In this document: positions 46,998 to 55,247 of the stretch, piece after piece
Position numbering within the stretch: position 1 is the stretch's first letter
How the letters are laid out: every line of letters starts with the position of its first letter
Source of the DNA: an uncultured Alistipes sp.
GTDB taxonomy: Bacteria; Bacteroidota; Bacteroidia; Bacteroidales; Rikenellaceae
Direction: 5' to 3'
Assembly: GCA_949288735.1 (NCBI GenBank)
Contig: CASELE010000001.1
Coordinates: forward strand, 62,001 to 126,000
DNA: 64,000 bases
Notes under the pieces: model-generated
The model's database searches: none
What the model saw: the letters and a program-made list of their open reading frames with translations, nothing else
Told to the model about the DNA's origin: nothing
Position numbers and translations under genes: made by a program

Positions 46998-48053
46998 ATG
47001 AAAAAAACGATATGCATGGCGCTGCTCGCCCTTTCGGCCGCAGGATGCATGAACCGAAACGCTTCAAGTAACGGATACAACGATATGGAACAGAATCTCG
47101 AACTAACCCGGGAGTGGGACAAGGTATTCCCCGAAAGCGACCGGGTGCTCCACGACAAGGTCACCTTCCGCAACCGCTTCGGCATCACGCTCGCCGCAGA
47201 CCTTTACGTCCCGGAAAAGGTCGGAAAGCCCTTTGCGGCCATTGCCGTATGCGGACCTTTCGGAGCCGTGAAGGAGCAGTCGTCGGGGCTCTATGCCCAG
47301 ACGCTGGCCGAACGCGGCTTTCTGACCATCGCCTTCGACCCCTCCTACACGGGCGAAAGCGGCGGAGAGCCTCGCCATGTGGCTTCGCCCGACATCAACA
47401 CCGAAGATTTCTGCGCCGCGGTGGACTATCTCTCCACACGCGACGACGTGGATCCCGAGCGCATCGGCATCCTCGGCATCTGCGGCTGGGGCGGCCTGGC
47501 CATCAATGCGGCGGCCGTCGATACCCGGATCAAGGCCACGGTCGCCTCGACCATGTATGACATGAGCCGCGTAAGCGCCCGCGGATACTACGATTCGATG
47601 GATGCCGACGCCCGTTACGAGCTGCGCAGACAGCTCAACGCCCAACGCACGGAGGACTATCGCAACGGTTCGTATGCTCCGGCCGGCGGTGTGGTGGACC
47701 CGCTGCCCGACGACGCGCCGCAGTTCGTGAAGGACTACCACGCCTATTACAAGACGCCGCGCGGATACCACAAGCGTTCGCTCAACTCGAACGACGGCTG
47801 GAACAGAACTTCCGTCCTCTCGTTCATGAACACGCCCATTCTCGCCTACAGCGACGAGATTCGCAGCGCCGTGCTGGTGGTGCACGGAGAGAAGGCCCAC
47901 TCGCGCTACTTCGGCGAAGAGGCCTTCGGGAAGCTGCGGGGTGACAACAAAAGGCTGCTCATCGTGCCGAATGCCAATCATACGGACCTCTACGATACGG
48001 AAAAGATACCGTTCGACAGCATAGAGCGCTTCTATCGCGAGTATCTGAAATAA
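46998..48053 (+). CDS. Alpha/beta-hydrolase lipoprotein with cysteine nucleophile (dienelactone-hydrolase/YcjY-like)
   Basis: 351 residues. A lipoprotein signal ends LSAAGC at Cys17. The fold is that of dienelactone-hydrolase-like alpha/beta-hydrolases: ITLAADLYVPEK, VCGPFGAVKEQ, FDPSYTGESGGEPR. The nucleophile elbow reads GILGICGWGG, with Cys162 in place of the usual serine and a Trp two residues on. The acid is probably near VVHGEKAHSR, and the base histidine is in NANHTDLYD. Substrate unknown. Flanked by two AraC regulators, both transcribed on the opposite strand. Confidence 0.85.
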   Translation: MKKTICMALLALSAAGCMNRNASSNGYNDMEQNLELTREWDKVFPESDRVLHDKVTFRNRFGITLAADLYVPEKVGKPFAAIAVCGPFGAVKEQSSGLYAQTLAERGFLTIAFDPSYTGESGGEPRHVASPDINTEDFCAAVDYLSTRDDVDPERIGILGICGWGGLAINAAAVDTRIKATVASTMYDMSRVSARGYYDSMDADARYELRRQLNAQRTEDYRNGSYAPAGGVVDPLPDDAPQFVKDYHAYYKTPRGYHKRSLNSNDGWNRTSVLSFMNTPILAYSDEIRSAVLVVHGEKAHSRYFGEEAFGKLRGDNKRLLIVPNANHTDLYDTEKIPFDSIERFYREYLK

Positions 48054-48110
48054 TAAGGTGTCTCCGGCATGCGGCGGCGATTGGAGGCTCCCGCGCCGTT
48101 CAGCCCGAGG

Positions 48111-49013
48111 CTACAGTCCGCGCAGCTTCCGGCTATACTCCGACGGGGTCATGCCCGTCTGCCGGCGGAACATGCGGCTGAAGTGCTGCGGATATTCGAA
48201 TCCGAGATCTTCGGCCACTTGCGTGACACCCTTTCCGGCCGCCAATCCGTTCTTCGCCAGCCGGACGACGTGACGGCGGATACGGTCGCTCGCCGTATCG
48301 CCCGAGACGTCGCGCACCAGGTCTCCGAAGTAGCCGGGCGAGATGCAGAGCCTTCCGGCGAAGTACTGCACGGTCGGGAGGCCGTACTTCAACTGGAGCC
48401 CCTCCTCGAAATAGTCGTGCAGGAGCCGGTCGAAACGCACGAGCAGATCCGAGTGTTCCGGTTCGCAGGAGGCGAACTGGCGGTTGTAGAGACGCTGGCA
48501 CAGTTTCAACATCACCCCGATATAATTCACGAGAATGGCATCCTGCAAACCGTCGTGCCCGCCGTCGAGCTCCTCCTTCATCTGCCGCATCAGCGAGACG
48601 ATCCGTCCGCGTTCGTCTTCGGTCGTATATAGCGCCTCGTTGACCTGATAATCGAAAAAGGAGTAACTCTCCATCTCCCGTTCGACCGGAGTGCCACGCA
48701 GCAGATCGGGATGGAAGAGCAGAGCCCACCCGGTGAGCGCCACCCGTCCGCCGTCGTCTTCCCGCCCGCCTACCTGTCCGGGAGCCACGCAGATGACGGC
48801 TCCGCTCCGATAGTCGTAGCGGCCGCATCCGTACGTCAGCTCTATCTCGGCCTCGTCGTGAAGAAAGATACCGTAGACGCCGTAGTCGTTCAGACTGTGA
48901 GGTACGGGCGACACCTCCGCATAGTCGATGACGCTGATCAGCGGATGACGTCCGGCGTGCCCGACATGACGTTCGTAGTCGCCCACTTTCCGTATCTTCA
49001 GGATATTCTTCAT
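48111..49013 (-). CDS. AraC-family transcriptional regulator (second paralogue)
   Basis: 300 residues from the chosen start. N-terminal cupin-like sensing domain (VIDYAEVSPVPHSL, IFLHDEAEIELTYG, ICVAPGQVGG) and two C-terminal HTH motifs (VQYFAGRLCISPGYFGDLVR, VTQVAEDLGFEYPQHFSRMF), ending SEYSRKLRGL. Start 49013 is supported by GGAGGAG just upstream; an in-frame ATG at 49055 lies on the other side of a -7 box at 49032-49025. It is divergent from the ABM/CMD-cupin/flavodoxin operon and most likely controls it. Confidence 0.88.
   Translation of the reverse strand: MKNILKIRKVGDYERHVGHAGRHPLISVIDYAEVSPVPHSLNDYGVYGIFLHDEAEIELTYGCGRYDYRSGAVICVAPGQVGGREDDGGRVALTGWALLFHPDLLRGTPVEREMESYSFFDYQVNEALYTTEDERGRIVSLMRQMKEELDGGHDGLQDAILVNYIGVMLKLCQRLYNRQFASCEPEHSDLLVRFDRLLHDYFEEGLQLKYGLPTVQYFAGRLCISPGYFGDLVRDVSGDTASDRIRRHVVRLAKNGLAAGKGVTQVAEDLGFEYPQHFSRMFRRQTGMTPSEYSRKLRGL
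48116..48193 (-). repeat. 78-bp direct repeat, copy B (3' end of second araC gene)
   Basis: Identical to 45919-45996. See that entry. Confidence 0.95.
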
Positions 49014-49024
49014 CTCCTCCGACA

Positions 49025-49032
49025 CAAATTTA
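49025..49032 (-). promoter_or_regulatory. -7 box TAAATTTG for the second araC gene
   Basis: Exact TAnnTTTG match on the minus strand, 12 nt before the ATG at 49013, implying a very short leader that still includes GGAGGAG. Confidence 0.45.
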
Positions 49033-49119
49033 CCTCTTTTCCGGAGATACGTCATGAAAAATCCGGAAAAACGATACGTATTGCCCCCATATCGTTACCT
49101 CCTTCCGCGAGCGGCGCCC

Positions 49120-49127
49120 TAACTTTG
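49120..49127 (+). promoter_or_regulatory. -7 box TAACTTTG for the ABM/CMD-cupin/flavodoxin operon
   Basis: Exact TAnnTTTG match 35 nt before the ATG at 49163. No clear -33 TTG, which would suit an activator-dependent promoter controlled by the divergent AraC protein (inference). Confidence 0.5.
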
Positions 49128-49162
49128 TCCTCGGCTCCGGGAAGAGAGCTAAAAAACGGAAC

Positions 49163-49696
49163 ATGTGGAGACATATCATCATTCCGGGCATCGCGCTCGT
49201 CCTCCTCGTCTCGTCGTGCGGAACGGAGAGAGTAAGGAGCAAAGAGACAACGGTCCGGATAGAGACAAGCGAAACAGGCATGGACAAGAAAATCACAAAA
49301 ACAGGGCCGGCGCTCCGTCCGACACCGACAACGGCGGTCGGATGTACGAAGCAGCCGATGGCGGACGACGGCATCGTGCGACTGTCGAAAATCGTGGTTC
49401 GGCCCCAATACCTCGATCAATACATAAGGCTTGCGGTCGAGGTGGGCGAGATCTCTCTGCGCACAGAACCGGGCGTGCTGACCATGTACGCCGTCAGCGA
49501 GAAGGAGGACCCATGCCGGATCACCATTCTGGAAACCTACGCGAGCCGTGAGGCCTACGAACTGCATGTGGCCTCGGGCCACTTCCGACGCTACAAGCAG
49601 GCTACGCTGCACATGATCGAGTCGCTGGAACTCTCCGACCAGACTCCGCTCAACCCGGCGAGCCGAATCGAGAACTTCATCCAGTCAGAACCATGA
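49163..49696 (+). CDS. Antibiotic-biosynthesis-monooxygenase (ABM) domain lipoprotein
   Basis: 177 residues. A lipoprotein signal ends VSSC at about residue 19. A polar linker follows (about 20-70), then an ABM ferredoxin-like domain (about 72-165): RLSKIVVRPQYLDQYIRLAVEV, EPGVLTMYAVSEKED, ITILETYASREAYELHVASGHF. The family includes quinol monooxygenases and haem-degrading or scavenging enzymes. Export of this domain on a lipid anchor is unusual. Start of a three-gene operon; its stop overlaps the next ATG (ATGA). Confidence 0.85.
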   Translation: MWRHIIIPGIALVLLVSSCGTERVRSKETTVRIETSETGMDKKITKTGPALRPTPTTAVGCTKQPMADDGIVRLSKIVVRPQYLDQYIRLAVEVGEISLRTEPGVLTMYAVSEKEDPCRITILETYASREAYELHVASGHFRRYKQATLHMIESLELSDQTPLNPASRIENFIQSEP

Positions 49697-50541
49697 AATC
49701 CGATAGTACCATGAAACGAATCTTCCTGATTTTCCTGTTCAGTTTTCTAACAATCAATGCTATGGCACAGAAAAAAGCAGTACAGACAGCCGGACGCGAC
49801 CAGCTCGGCGAGTTCGCGCCCAAGTTCGCCGAACTCAACGACGACGTACTCTTCGGCGAGGTATGGAGCCGCACAGACCGGCTCGGCCTGCGCGACCGCA
49901 GCCTGGTTACGGTCACCTCGCTCATCAGTCAGGGCATCACCGACAACTCGCTGACATATCACCTGCAGTCGGCGAAGGAGAACGGCGTTACCCGAACCGA
50001 AATCGCCGAAGTCATCACCCATGTCGGCTTCTATGCCGGGTGGCCGAAGGCCTGGGCGGCATTCCGGCTCGCCCGGGAGGTATGGGCCGAAGATACGGCC
50101 GGAGCCGATGCCCGCGCCGCCTTCCAGCGCGGGATGATCTTCCCCGTCGGCGAACCGAACAAAGCCTATGCACGATACTTTACGGGCAACAGCTACCTCG
50201 CTCCCCTGTCGTCCGGTCCGATTTCGTTCGCCAACGTGACGTTCGAACCCGGCTGCCGCAACAACTGGCATATCCATCGTGCGACGAAGGGAGGCGGACA
50301 GCTGCTCGTCGGCGTGGCCGGACGGGGCTGGTACCAGGAAGAGGGCAAACCAGCGCAGGAGATTCTGCCTGGCACGATCATCCGCATTCCCGCGAACGTC
50401 AAGCACTGGCACGGCGCCGCCGCCGACAGCTGGTTCGCTCACCTCGCCTTCGAGATTCCGGGTGAGGAGAGCTCCAACGAATGGCTGGAGCCCGTATCGG
50501 ACGAAGCGTACGGCAAACTGCAAAGAGACGATGAAAACTAA
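49693..50541 (+). CDS. Exported carboxymuconolactone-decarboxylase-like / cupin fusion
   Basis: 282 residues, or 276 if the Met at 49711 is used. A signal peptide (IFLIFLFSFLTINAMAQ) precedes a CMD domain (about 35-125, LGLRDRSLVTVTSLISQG.., VITHVGFYAGWPKAW). It lacks the CxxC of AhpD, so it is not a peroxide-reducing AhpD. A cupin domain follows (about 165-255) with likely metal ligands in NNWHIHRATKGG and the later NVKHWHG. CMD-cupin fusions occur in Bacteroidota, usually linked to redox or quinone-related genes. The flavodoxin gene overlaps its 3' end by 11 bp. Confidence 0.85.
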   Translation: MKSDSTMKRIFLIFLFSFLTINAMAQKKAVQTAGRDQLGEFAPKFAELNDDVLFGEVWSRTDRLGLRDRSLVTVTSLISQGITDNSLTYHLQSAKENGVTRTEIAEVITHVGFYAGWPKAWAAFRLAREVWAEDTAGADARAAFQRGMIFPVGEPNKAYARYFTGNSYLAPLSSGPISFANVTFEPGCRNNWHIHRATKGGGQLLVGVAGRGWYQEEGKPAQEILPGTIIRIPANVKHWHGAAADSWFAHLAFEIPGEESSNEWLEPVSDEAYGKLQRDDEN

Positions 50542-51094
50542 GATATTTCTGACGCTCGCCGTCGGCATCCTGTTCACCAACATTCACTTGCAAGCCATGA
50601 CTCGGAATAGCAGCTACGGGGAGAATCCCCGCGTACTGATCGCCTATTTTTCGGCAACGGGAACAACGGCCCGCATCGCCCGGCAGCTGGCCGATATCAC
50701 CGGAGGCACGCTCTATGCCATCAGGCCGGAGCGGCCCTATACGGACGACGATCTCGACTGGCGCAATCCCCGTTCGCGCAGCTCCGTCGAGATGAACGAT
50801 CCGGAGTCGCGCCCGGCCATCCGCGAGAAGATGGCCGACATCAACGCATACGACGTGATCTATGTCGGCTATCCCGTCTGGTGGGATCTCGCCCCGCGCA
50901 TTGTCAACACATTCATCGAGAGCCACGATCTGAGGGGAAAGACCGTCATTCCGTTCGCCACGTCGGGCAGCAGCCCGATCCGCAACAGCGCGGCGGTACT
51001 GAGGAGCACCTACCCCGAACTGCGCTGGCAGGAGGGACGTCTGCTCAACCGTCCTGACGAGAGGGAACTCCGCGAATGGGTCGTCGGACGCTGA
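50531..51094 (+). CDS. Exported flavodoxin
   Basis: 187 residues with a signal peptide (MKTKIFLTLAVGILFTNIHLQA). The mature part is a flavodoxin_4-like FMN protein: VLIAYFSATGTTARIARQL (FMN phosphate loop), VIYVGYPVWWDLAPRIVNTF and VIPFATSGSSPIRNSA. It would act as a one- or two-electron carrier or quinone reductase in the periplasm. Last gene of the operon with the ABM lipoprotein and CMD-cupin protein, so a common redox function outside the cytoplasm is likely. Confidence 0.88.
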   Translation: MKTKIFLTLAVGILFTNIHLQAMTRNSSYGENPRVLIAYFSATGTTARIARQLADITGGTLYAIRPERPYTDDDLDWRNPRSRSSVEMNDPESRPAIREKMADINAYDVIYVGYPVWWDLAPRIVNTFIESHDLRGKTVIPFATSGSSPIRNSAAVLRSTYPELRWQEGRLLNRPDERELREWVVGR

Positions 51095-51117
51095 TTACCG
51101 GAGCCGCAAAAGATAAA

Positions 51118-51161
51118 AACGGAGGCAGGGAGCGATTGCATGATCGCTCCCTGCCTCCGTT
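51118..51161. terminator. Terminator shared by the flavodoxin operon and tRNA-Lys
   Basis: A 19-bp perfect stem (51118-51136 / 51143-51161) around a 6-nt loop. On the minus strand it is followed by a T-rich run (TTTTTATCTTTT), making it a good intrinsic terminator for the tRNA; it also ends the + operon. Confidence 0.88.
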
Positions 51162-51237
51162 TGGTGATCCCGCTGGGGCTCGAACCCAGGACCCCAACAT
51201 TAAAAGTGTTGTGCTCTACCTGCTGAGCTACGGGATC
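51162..51237 (-). tRNA. tRNA-Lys (anticodon TTT)
   Basis: A 76-nt complete cloverleaf including an encoded CCA end. Acceptor GATCCCG/CGGGATC, D stem GCTC/GAGC, anticodon stem CAACA/TGTTG around CTTTTAA, variable loop of 5 nt, T stem CTGGG/CCCAG with loop TTCGAGC. It reads AAA and AAG lysine codons. Confidence 0.97.
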
Positions 51238-51283
51238 TCCGATGCCGAAGAGCCGACACGCGGCCGATCTTTTTCAGCGGGCA

Positions 51284-51314
51284 CAAATGTAGGGATTATT
51301 TTTGTATTGCCAAA
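51284..51314 (-). promoter_or_regulatory. Promoter of tRNA-Lys (TTTG - N19 - TACATTTG)
   Basis: On the minus strand TTTG is at 51314-51311 and TACATTTG at 51291-51284, spacing 19 nt. It lies about 47 nt upstream of the tRNA and shares its A-tract with the divergent promoter. Confidence 0.7.
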
Positions 51315-51330
51315 AAAAAAGCTACTTTTG
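51301..51330 (+). promoter_or_regulatory. Promoter of the spermidine-pathway dehydrogenase gene (TTTG - N18 - TACTTTTG)
   Basis: The -33 TTTG is at 51301-51304 and the -7 TACTTTTG at 51323-51330, spacing 18 nt. A further -7-like TATTTTTG lies at 51297-51304. The leader to the ATG at 51380 is about 45 nt. Confidence 0.6.
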
Positions 51331-51379
51331 TTGCGCGCAATACAATGCGGAAATTAACCCTATAACGGAACTGTTCAAT

Positions 51380-52567
51380 ATGAAAGCCTTGATCATCGGC
51401 GCCGGCGGTGTCGGCACCGTGGTGACCCAGAAGATTGCCGCCAACCCCGTCTTCACGGAGGTGATGCTCGCAAGCCGCACCAAATCCAAATGCGATGCCG
51501 TGGCGGCAGCCATCGGCGGCGGGCGCGTGCAGACCGCACAGGTCGATGCCGACAGCGTACCGGAACTCTGCGCCCTCTTCCGGAGTTTCGGGCCGGACAT
51601 CGTGGTCAACGTTGCCCTGCCCTACCAGGATCTCACGATCATGGACGCCTGTCTCGAGTGCGGCGTCAACTACCTCGATACGGCCAACTACGAACCCAAG
51701 GACGAGGCTCATTTCGAATATTCGTGGCAGTGGGCCTACCAGGACCGATTCAAGGCCAAGGGGCTCACGGCGATTCTGGGCTGCGGCTTCGATCCGGGCG
51801 TGACGGCCGTCTTCACGGCCTATGCGGCCAAGCACCATTTCGACGAAATCCACTATCTCGATATCGTGGACTGCAACGCCGGTAACCACGGCATGGCTTT
51901 CGCCACCAACTTCAACCCCGAAATCAATATCCGCGAGGTGACGCAGAAGGGGCGTTACTACGAGAACGGCCGTTGGGTCGTGACCGAACCGCACGAGATA
52001 CACAAGCCCCTGCACTACCCCGAAATCGGCGAGCGCGAATCGTATGTCATCTATCACGAGGAACTCGAGTCGCTCGTGAAGAACTACCCCACCATCAAAC
52101 GTGCCCGCTTCTGGATGACCTTCGGACAGGAGTACCTCACGCATCTGCGCGTGATTCAGAACATCGGCATGGCTCGCATCGACCCTATTCTCTACAACGG
52201 CGTGGAGATCGTGCCGATCCAGTTTCTCAAGGCGGTGCTCCCCGATCCCAAATCGCTCGGCGCCAACTACCACGGACAGACTTCGATCGGATGCCGCATC
52301 CGGGGCATCAAGGATGGCAAGGAGCGTACCTATTACATCTATAACAACTGCGACCACGAGCAGGCTTACCGCGAAACGGGAACGCAGGCCGTCAGCTTCA
52401 CGACGGGTGTTCCGGCGGCACTCGGCGCCTCGATGTGGGCCAAGGGACTCTGGCGCGGCGCCGGCGTCTTCAACGTCGAGGAGTTCGATCCCGATCCGTT
52501 CCTGGCCGAGCTGGGACCGCAGGGGCTGCCGTGGCACGAGCTTTTCGACGTGGATCTGGAGGTCTGA
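51380..52567 (+). CDS. Saccharopine-dehydrogenase-family protein, probably carboxy(nor)spermidine dehydrogenase
   Basis: 395 residues with an N-terminal Rossmann fold (ALIIGAGGVGTVV), then NVALPYQDLTIMDACL and GVNYLDTANYEP. The pattern GLTAILGCGFDPGVTAVFTAYAA matches the group annotated as carboxynorspermidine synthase. This enzyme condenses an aldehyde from aspartate semialdehyde with putrescine or diaminopropane using NAD(P)H, in the alternative spermidine route known from gut Bacteroidota. The partner decarboxylase is not in the window. The start at 51380 follows the promoter; in-frame residues upstream look random. Confidence 0.88.
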   Translation: MKALIIGAGGVGTVVTQKIAANPVFTEVMLASRTKSKCDAVAAAIGGGRVQTAQVDADSVPELCALFRSFGPDIVVNVALPYQDLTIMDACLECGVNYLDTANYEPKDEAHFEYSWQWAYQDRFKAKGLTAILGCGFDPGVTAVFTAYAAKHHFDEIHYLDIVDCNAGNHGMAFATNFNPEINIREVTQKGRYYENGRWVVTEPHEIHKPLHYPEIGERESYVIYHEELESLVKNYPTIKRARFWMTFGQEYLTHLRVIQNIGMARIDPILYNGVEIVPIQFLKAVLPDPKSLGANYHGQTSIGCRIRGIKDGKERTYYIYNNCDHEQAYRETGTQAVSFTTGVPAALGASMWAKGLWRGAGVFNVEEFDPDPFLAELGPQGLPWHELFDVDLEV

Positions 52568-52599
52568 TCATCAGGCGGAACCTACATTGTACGAAAAAT

Positions 52600-52632
52600 G
52601 GAGCGGTGTCCCTTTTGTCGGGACACCGCTCC
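52600..52632 (+). terminator. Hairpin after the dehydrogenase gene
   Basis: A 13-bp perfect stem (52600-52612 / 52620-52632) around a 7-nt loop, 32 bp after the stop codon. No long T-run. Confidence 0.75.
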
Positions 52633-52695
52633 GCACTTATCCGCCGGGGAAATAGGTGAGGGACACCCTGCCGAAAGGGAAAAAACCGGCAGGAG

Positions 52696-52726
52696 TTGGC
52701 CGGTCGGTGTTTTTTTCTTATCTTTG
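52696..52726 (+). promoter_or_regulatory. Promoter of the rfb/export operon (TTG - N20 - TATCTTTG)
   Basis: TTG is at 52696-52698 and TATCTTTG at 52719-52726, spacing 20 nt. The predicted start is about 188 nt upstream of rfbA. Confidence 0.7.
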
Positions 52727-52732
52727 TACCTC

Positions 52733-52920
52733 ACCGTGGTACAATGCGACATTACGCCGCATCTTTGCCCGGATCTGCGACCGGATGAGCGAAAAGGAAC
52801 AATACCGCAACGAAACGGCACCCCGCGGCTTCTGCCATAAGAGTGCCGGGATATTCCGTGCGGCCGCTCCGGCTCGGAATCCGCGACAGGACATGTGACA
52901 CTCCAACAACCTCCCGAATC
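52733..52920 (+). other. Long untranslated leader of the rfb operon with a possible 37-codon ORF
   Basis: Together with the terminator and promoter this fills the 353-bp gap before rfbA. The leader contains an ATG frame at 52785-52898 ([16 protein letters not shown].., ends 22 nt before rfbA). I see no strong ribosome site for it, nor a UpxY-type gene as in Bacteroides capsule loci. Function uncertain. Confidence 0.3.
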
Positions 52921-53811
52921 ATGAAAGGCATCGTTCTGGCCGGCGGTTCCGGCACCCGACTCTACCCCATCACGAAGGGGGTGAGCAAGCAGCTTCTGCC
53001 CATCTATGACAAACCGATGGTCTACTACCCCATCTCGGTGCTGATGCTCGCCGGCATTCGCGAGATTCTGATCATCTCCACCCCCACGGATCTGCCCGGA
53101 TTCCAGCGTCTGCTGGGCGACGGATCGGATTTCGGGGTGCGGTTCGAATACGCCGAGCAGCCTTCGCCCGACGGTCTGGCCCAGGCGTTCCTGATCGGCG
53201 AGCGGTTCATCGGCAACGACAGCGTCTGCCTCGTGCTGGGCGACAACATCTTCCACGGCGCCGGCCTTTCCGATTATCTGCGTGCGGCGGTCCGCCGTGC
53301 CGAAGAGGAGCAGAAGGCGACCGTCTTCGGTTATTGGGTCGACGATCCCGAGCGCTACGGCGTAGCCGAATTCGACAAGGCGGGCAACTGCCTCTCGATC
53401 GAGGAGAAGCCCGCCCGTCCGAAGTCGAACTATGCGGTGGTGGGGCTCTATTTCTACCCCAACCGAGTGGTCGAAGTGGCCAAAGGAGTCCGTCCTTCGG
53501 CCCGTGGCGAACTGGAGATCACGTCGGTCAACCAGGAGTTTCTGCGGTCGGGAGACCTGAAGGTGCAGACCCTCGCCCGAGGCTACGCGTGGCTCGATAC
53601 CGGAACGCACGACTCGCTGGCCGAGGCATCGATATTCGTCGAGGTAATCGAAAAACGCCAGGGACTCAAGATCGCCTGTCTTGAGGGTATCGCCTACCGC
53701 AACGGCTGGATCGACGAGGAGAAGATGCGGGCTCTGGCACAGCCCATGATCAAGAACCAGTACGGGCAGTATCTGCTCAAGGTAATAGACGAATTGAAGA
53801 GAGACCGATGA
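52921..53811 (+). CDS. rfbA: Glucose-1-phosphate thymidylyltransferase
   Basis: 296 residues. First step of dTDP-rhamnose synthesis: glucose 1-phosphate plus dTTP gives dTDP-glucose. The signature start [20 protein letters not shown], the GDNIFHG loop (about residue 106) and [16 protein letters not shown] are intact. RfbA of normal length (about 290). The start at 52921 fits the family; upstream in-frame residues do not. Followed by rfbC with a 4-nt overlap (ATGA). Confidence 0.97.
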   Translation: MKGIVLAGGSGTRLYPITKGVSKQLLPIYDKPMVYYPISVLMLAGIREILIISTPTDLPGFQRLLGDGSDFGVRFEYAEQPSPDGLAQAFLIGERFIGNDSVCLVLGDNIFHGAGLSDYLRAAVRRAEEEQKATVFGYWVDDPERYGVAEFDKAGNCLSIEEKPARPKSNYAVVGLYFYPNRVVEVAKGVRPSARGELEITSVNQEFLRSGDLKVQTLARGYAWLDTGTHDSLAEASIFVEVIEKRQGLKIACLEGIAYRNGWIDEEKMRALAQPMIKNQYGQYLLKVIDELKRDR

Positions 53812-54380
53812 AAGTCATTCAGACCGGGATCGAGGGCGTCGTCATCATCGAGCCCGACGTGTTCGGCGACGAACGCGGCTACTTTTTCGAAAGCTATTCG
53901 CAGGCCCGTTTCGACGCAATGGTGCGCCCCGTGCGCTTCGTACAGGACAACGAGTCGAAATCGAAGCGCGGCGTGCTGCGCGGCCTCCATTTCCAGAAGG
54001 GAGCCGACGCCCAGTCGAAGCTCGTGCGCGTGGTACGCGGGCGCGTGCTCGACGTGGCCGTGGACATCCGCCGCGGATCGCCCACCTTCGGACGTCATGT
54101 CGCCGTAGAGCTGACCGAAGAGAACAAGCGGCAATTCTTCGTGCCGCGCGGTTTCGCCCACGGCTTCTCGGTCCTGAGCGACGAGGCCGTATTCCAGTAC
54201 AAGTGCGACAATCTCTATGCGCCCCATTCCGAAGGAGCCATTGCCTGGGACGACCCCGATCTCGGCATCGACTGGCGGCTCGATCCCGCCGAGGTGCTCC
54301 TTTCGCCCAAGGACCGGATGCATCCGCGGCTGAAAGACGCCCCCGAACTCTTCGACTATCACACGGACTACTATGCGTAA
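53808..54380 (+). CDS. rfbC: dTDP-4-dehydrorhamnose 3,5-epimerase
   Basis: 190 residues, normal length. Epimerises C3 and C5 of dTDP-4-keto-6-deoxyglucose. Conserved blocks: [27 protein letters not shown] with the catalytic His in [18 protein letters not shown] and [16 protein letters not shown]. Overlaps rfbA and rfbD, the latter by 8 bp. Confidence 0.96.
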   Translation: MKVIQTGIEGVVIIEPDVFGDERGYFFESYSQARFDAMVRPVRFVQDNESKSKRGVLRGLHFQKGADAQSKLVRVVRGRVLDVAVDIRRGSPTFGRHVAVELTEENKRQFFVPRGFAHGFSVLSDEAVFQYKCDNLYAPHSEGAIAWDDPDLGIDWRLDPAEVLLSPKDRMHPRLKDAPELFDYHTDYYA

Positions 54381-55233
54381 CATTCTGATAACGGGTGCCA
54401 ACGGGCAACTCGGAAACGAGATGCGCCGCCTCGGAGCCGAGTCCGGCAACCGCTACATCTGCACCGATGTGGCCGAACTCGACATCACCTCCGAAGAGGC
54501 CGTGCGTCGTATGATGGCCGAGGAGCATGCGGACGTCATCGTAAACTGCGCCGCCTACACCAATGTGGACAAGGCGGAGGAGGAGGAAGAACGCGCCGAC
54601 CTGCTGAACCACAAGGCTCCCGCCATCCTGGCAGCTGCCGCGAGGGATTTCGGCGCGACACTCATACACGTATCGACCGACTACGTTTTCGACGGCACCG
54701 GACATCTGCCCTATACCGAGCAGGATCCTACGGGGCCGACAAGCGCCTACGGACGGACGAAACTCGCAGGTGAAGCCGCGATTCAGCAGTCGGGGTGCAA
54801 CTACTTGATTTTCCGTACTGCCTGGCTGTATTCCGAATTCGGGAACAACTTTCTGAAGACCATGCTTCGCCTCACGGGCGAACGCGAACGGCTGACGGTT
54901 GTCTTCGATCAGATAGGTACGCCAACCTACGCGGCCGACCTCGCCGGAGCCATATTCCGAATCGTCGAGGAGGGCGCCTACACCGGCTGCAACGGCATCT
55001 ACCACTACTCGGACGAAGGGGTCTGCTCGTGGTACGACTTCGCCACTGCCATAGCCAGGCACGCCGGACATGCGAAGTGCGAGATTCTCCCCTGTCATTC
55101 ATGGGAGTACCCCTCGAAAGTACGCCGCCCGGCCTATTCGGTGCTGGACAAAAGCAAGGTGAAGGAGAGTTTCGACCTGCGCATCCCACATTGGCACGAT
55201 GCGATGGAGCGCTGCATGCAACGATTGAAATAA
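54373..55233 (+). CDS. rfbD: dTDP-4-dehydrorhamnose reductase
   Basis: 286 residues. Last step to dTDP-L-rhamnose. NAD(P) site ITGANGQLGNEM at the N-terminus, DVIVNCAAYTNVDKAEEEE near residue 50, STDYVFDGTGHLPYTE and YGRTKLAGE with the catalytic Tyr-Lys. Typical RfbD length. The rfbB ATG follows 14 bp after its stop. Confidence 0.96.
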   Translation: MRNILITGANGQLGNEMRRLGAESGNRYICTDVAELDITSEEAVRRMMAEEHADVIVNCAAYTNVDKAEEEEERADLLNHKAPAILAAAARDFGATLIHVSTDYVFDGTGHLPYTEQDPTGPTSAYGRTKLAGEAAIQQSGCNYLIFRTAWLYSEFGNNFLKTMLRLTGERERLTVVFDQIGTPTYAADLAGAIFRIVEEGAYTGCNGIYHYSDEGVCSWYDFATAIARHAGHAKCEILPCHSWEYPSKVRRPAYSVLDKSKVKESFDLRIPHWHDAMERCMQRLK

Positions 55234-55247
55234 AGCTGTCCAACCAT

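Noticed and set aside
49693..50541. AhpD-type peroxidase for the CMD-cupin protein
   Set aside because: The CxxC motif required for AhpD activity is absent from the CMD domain.
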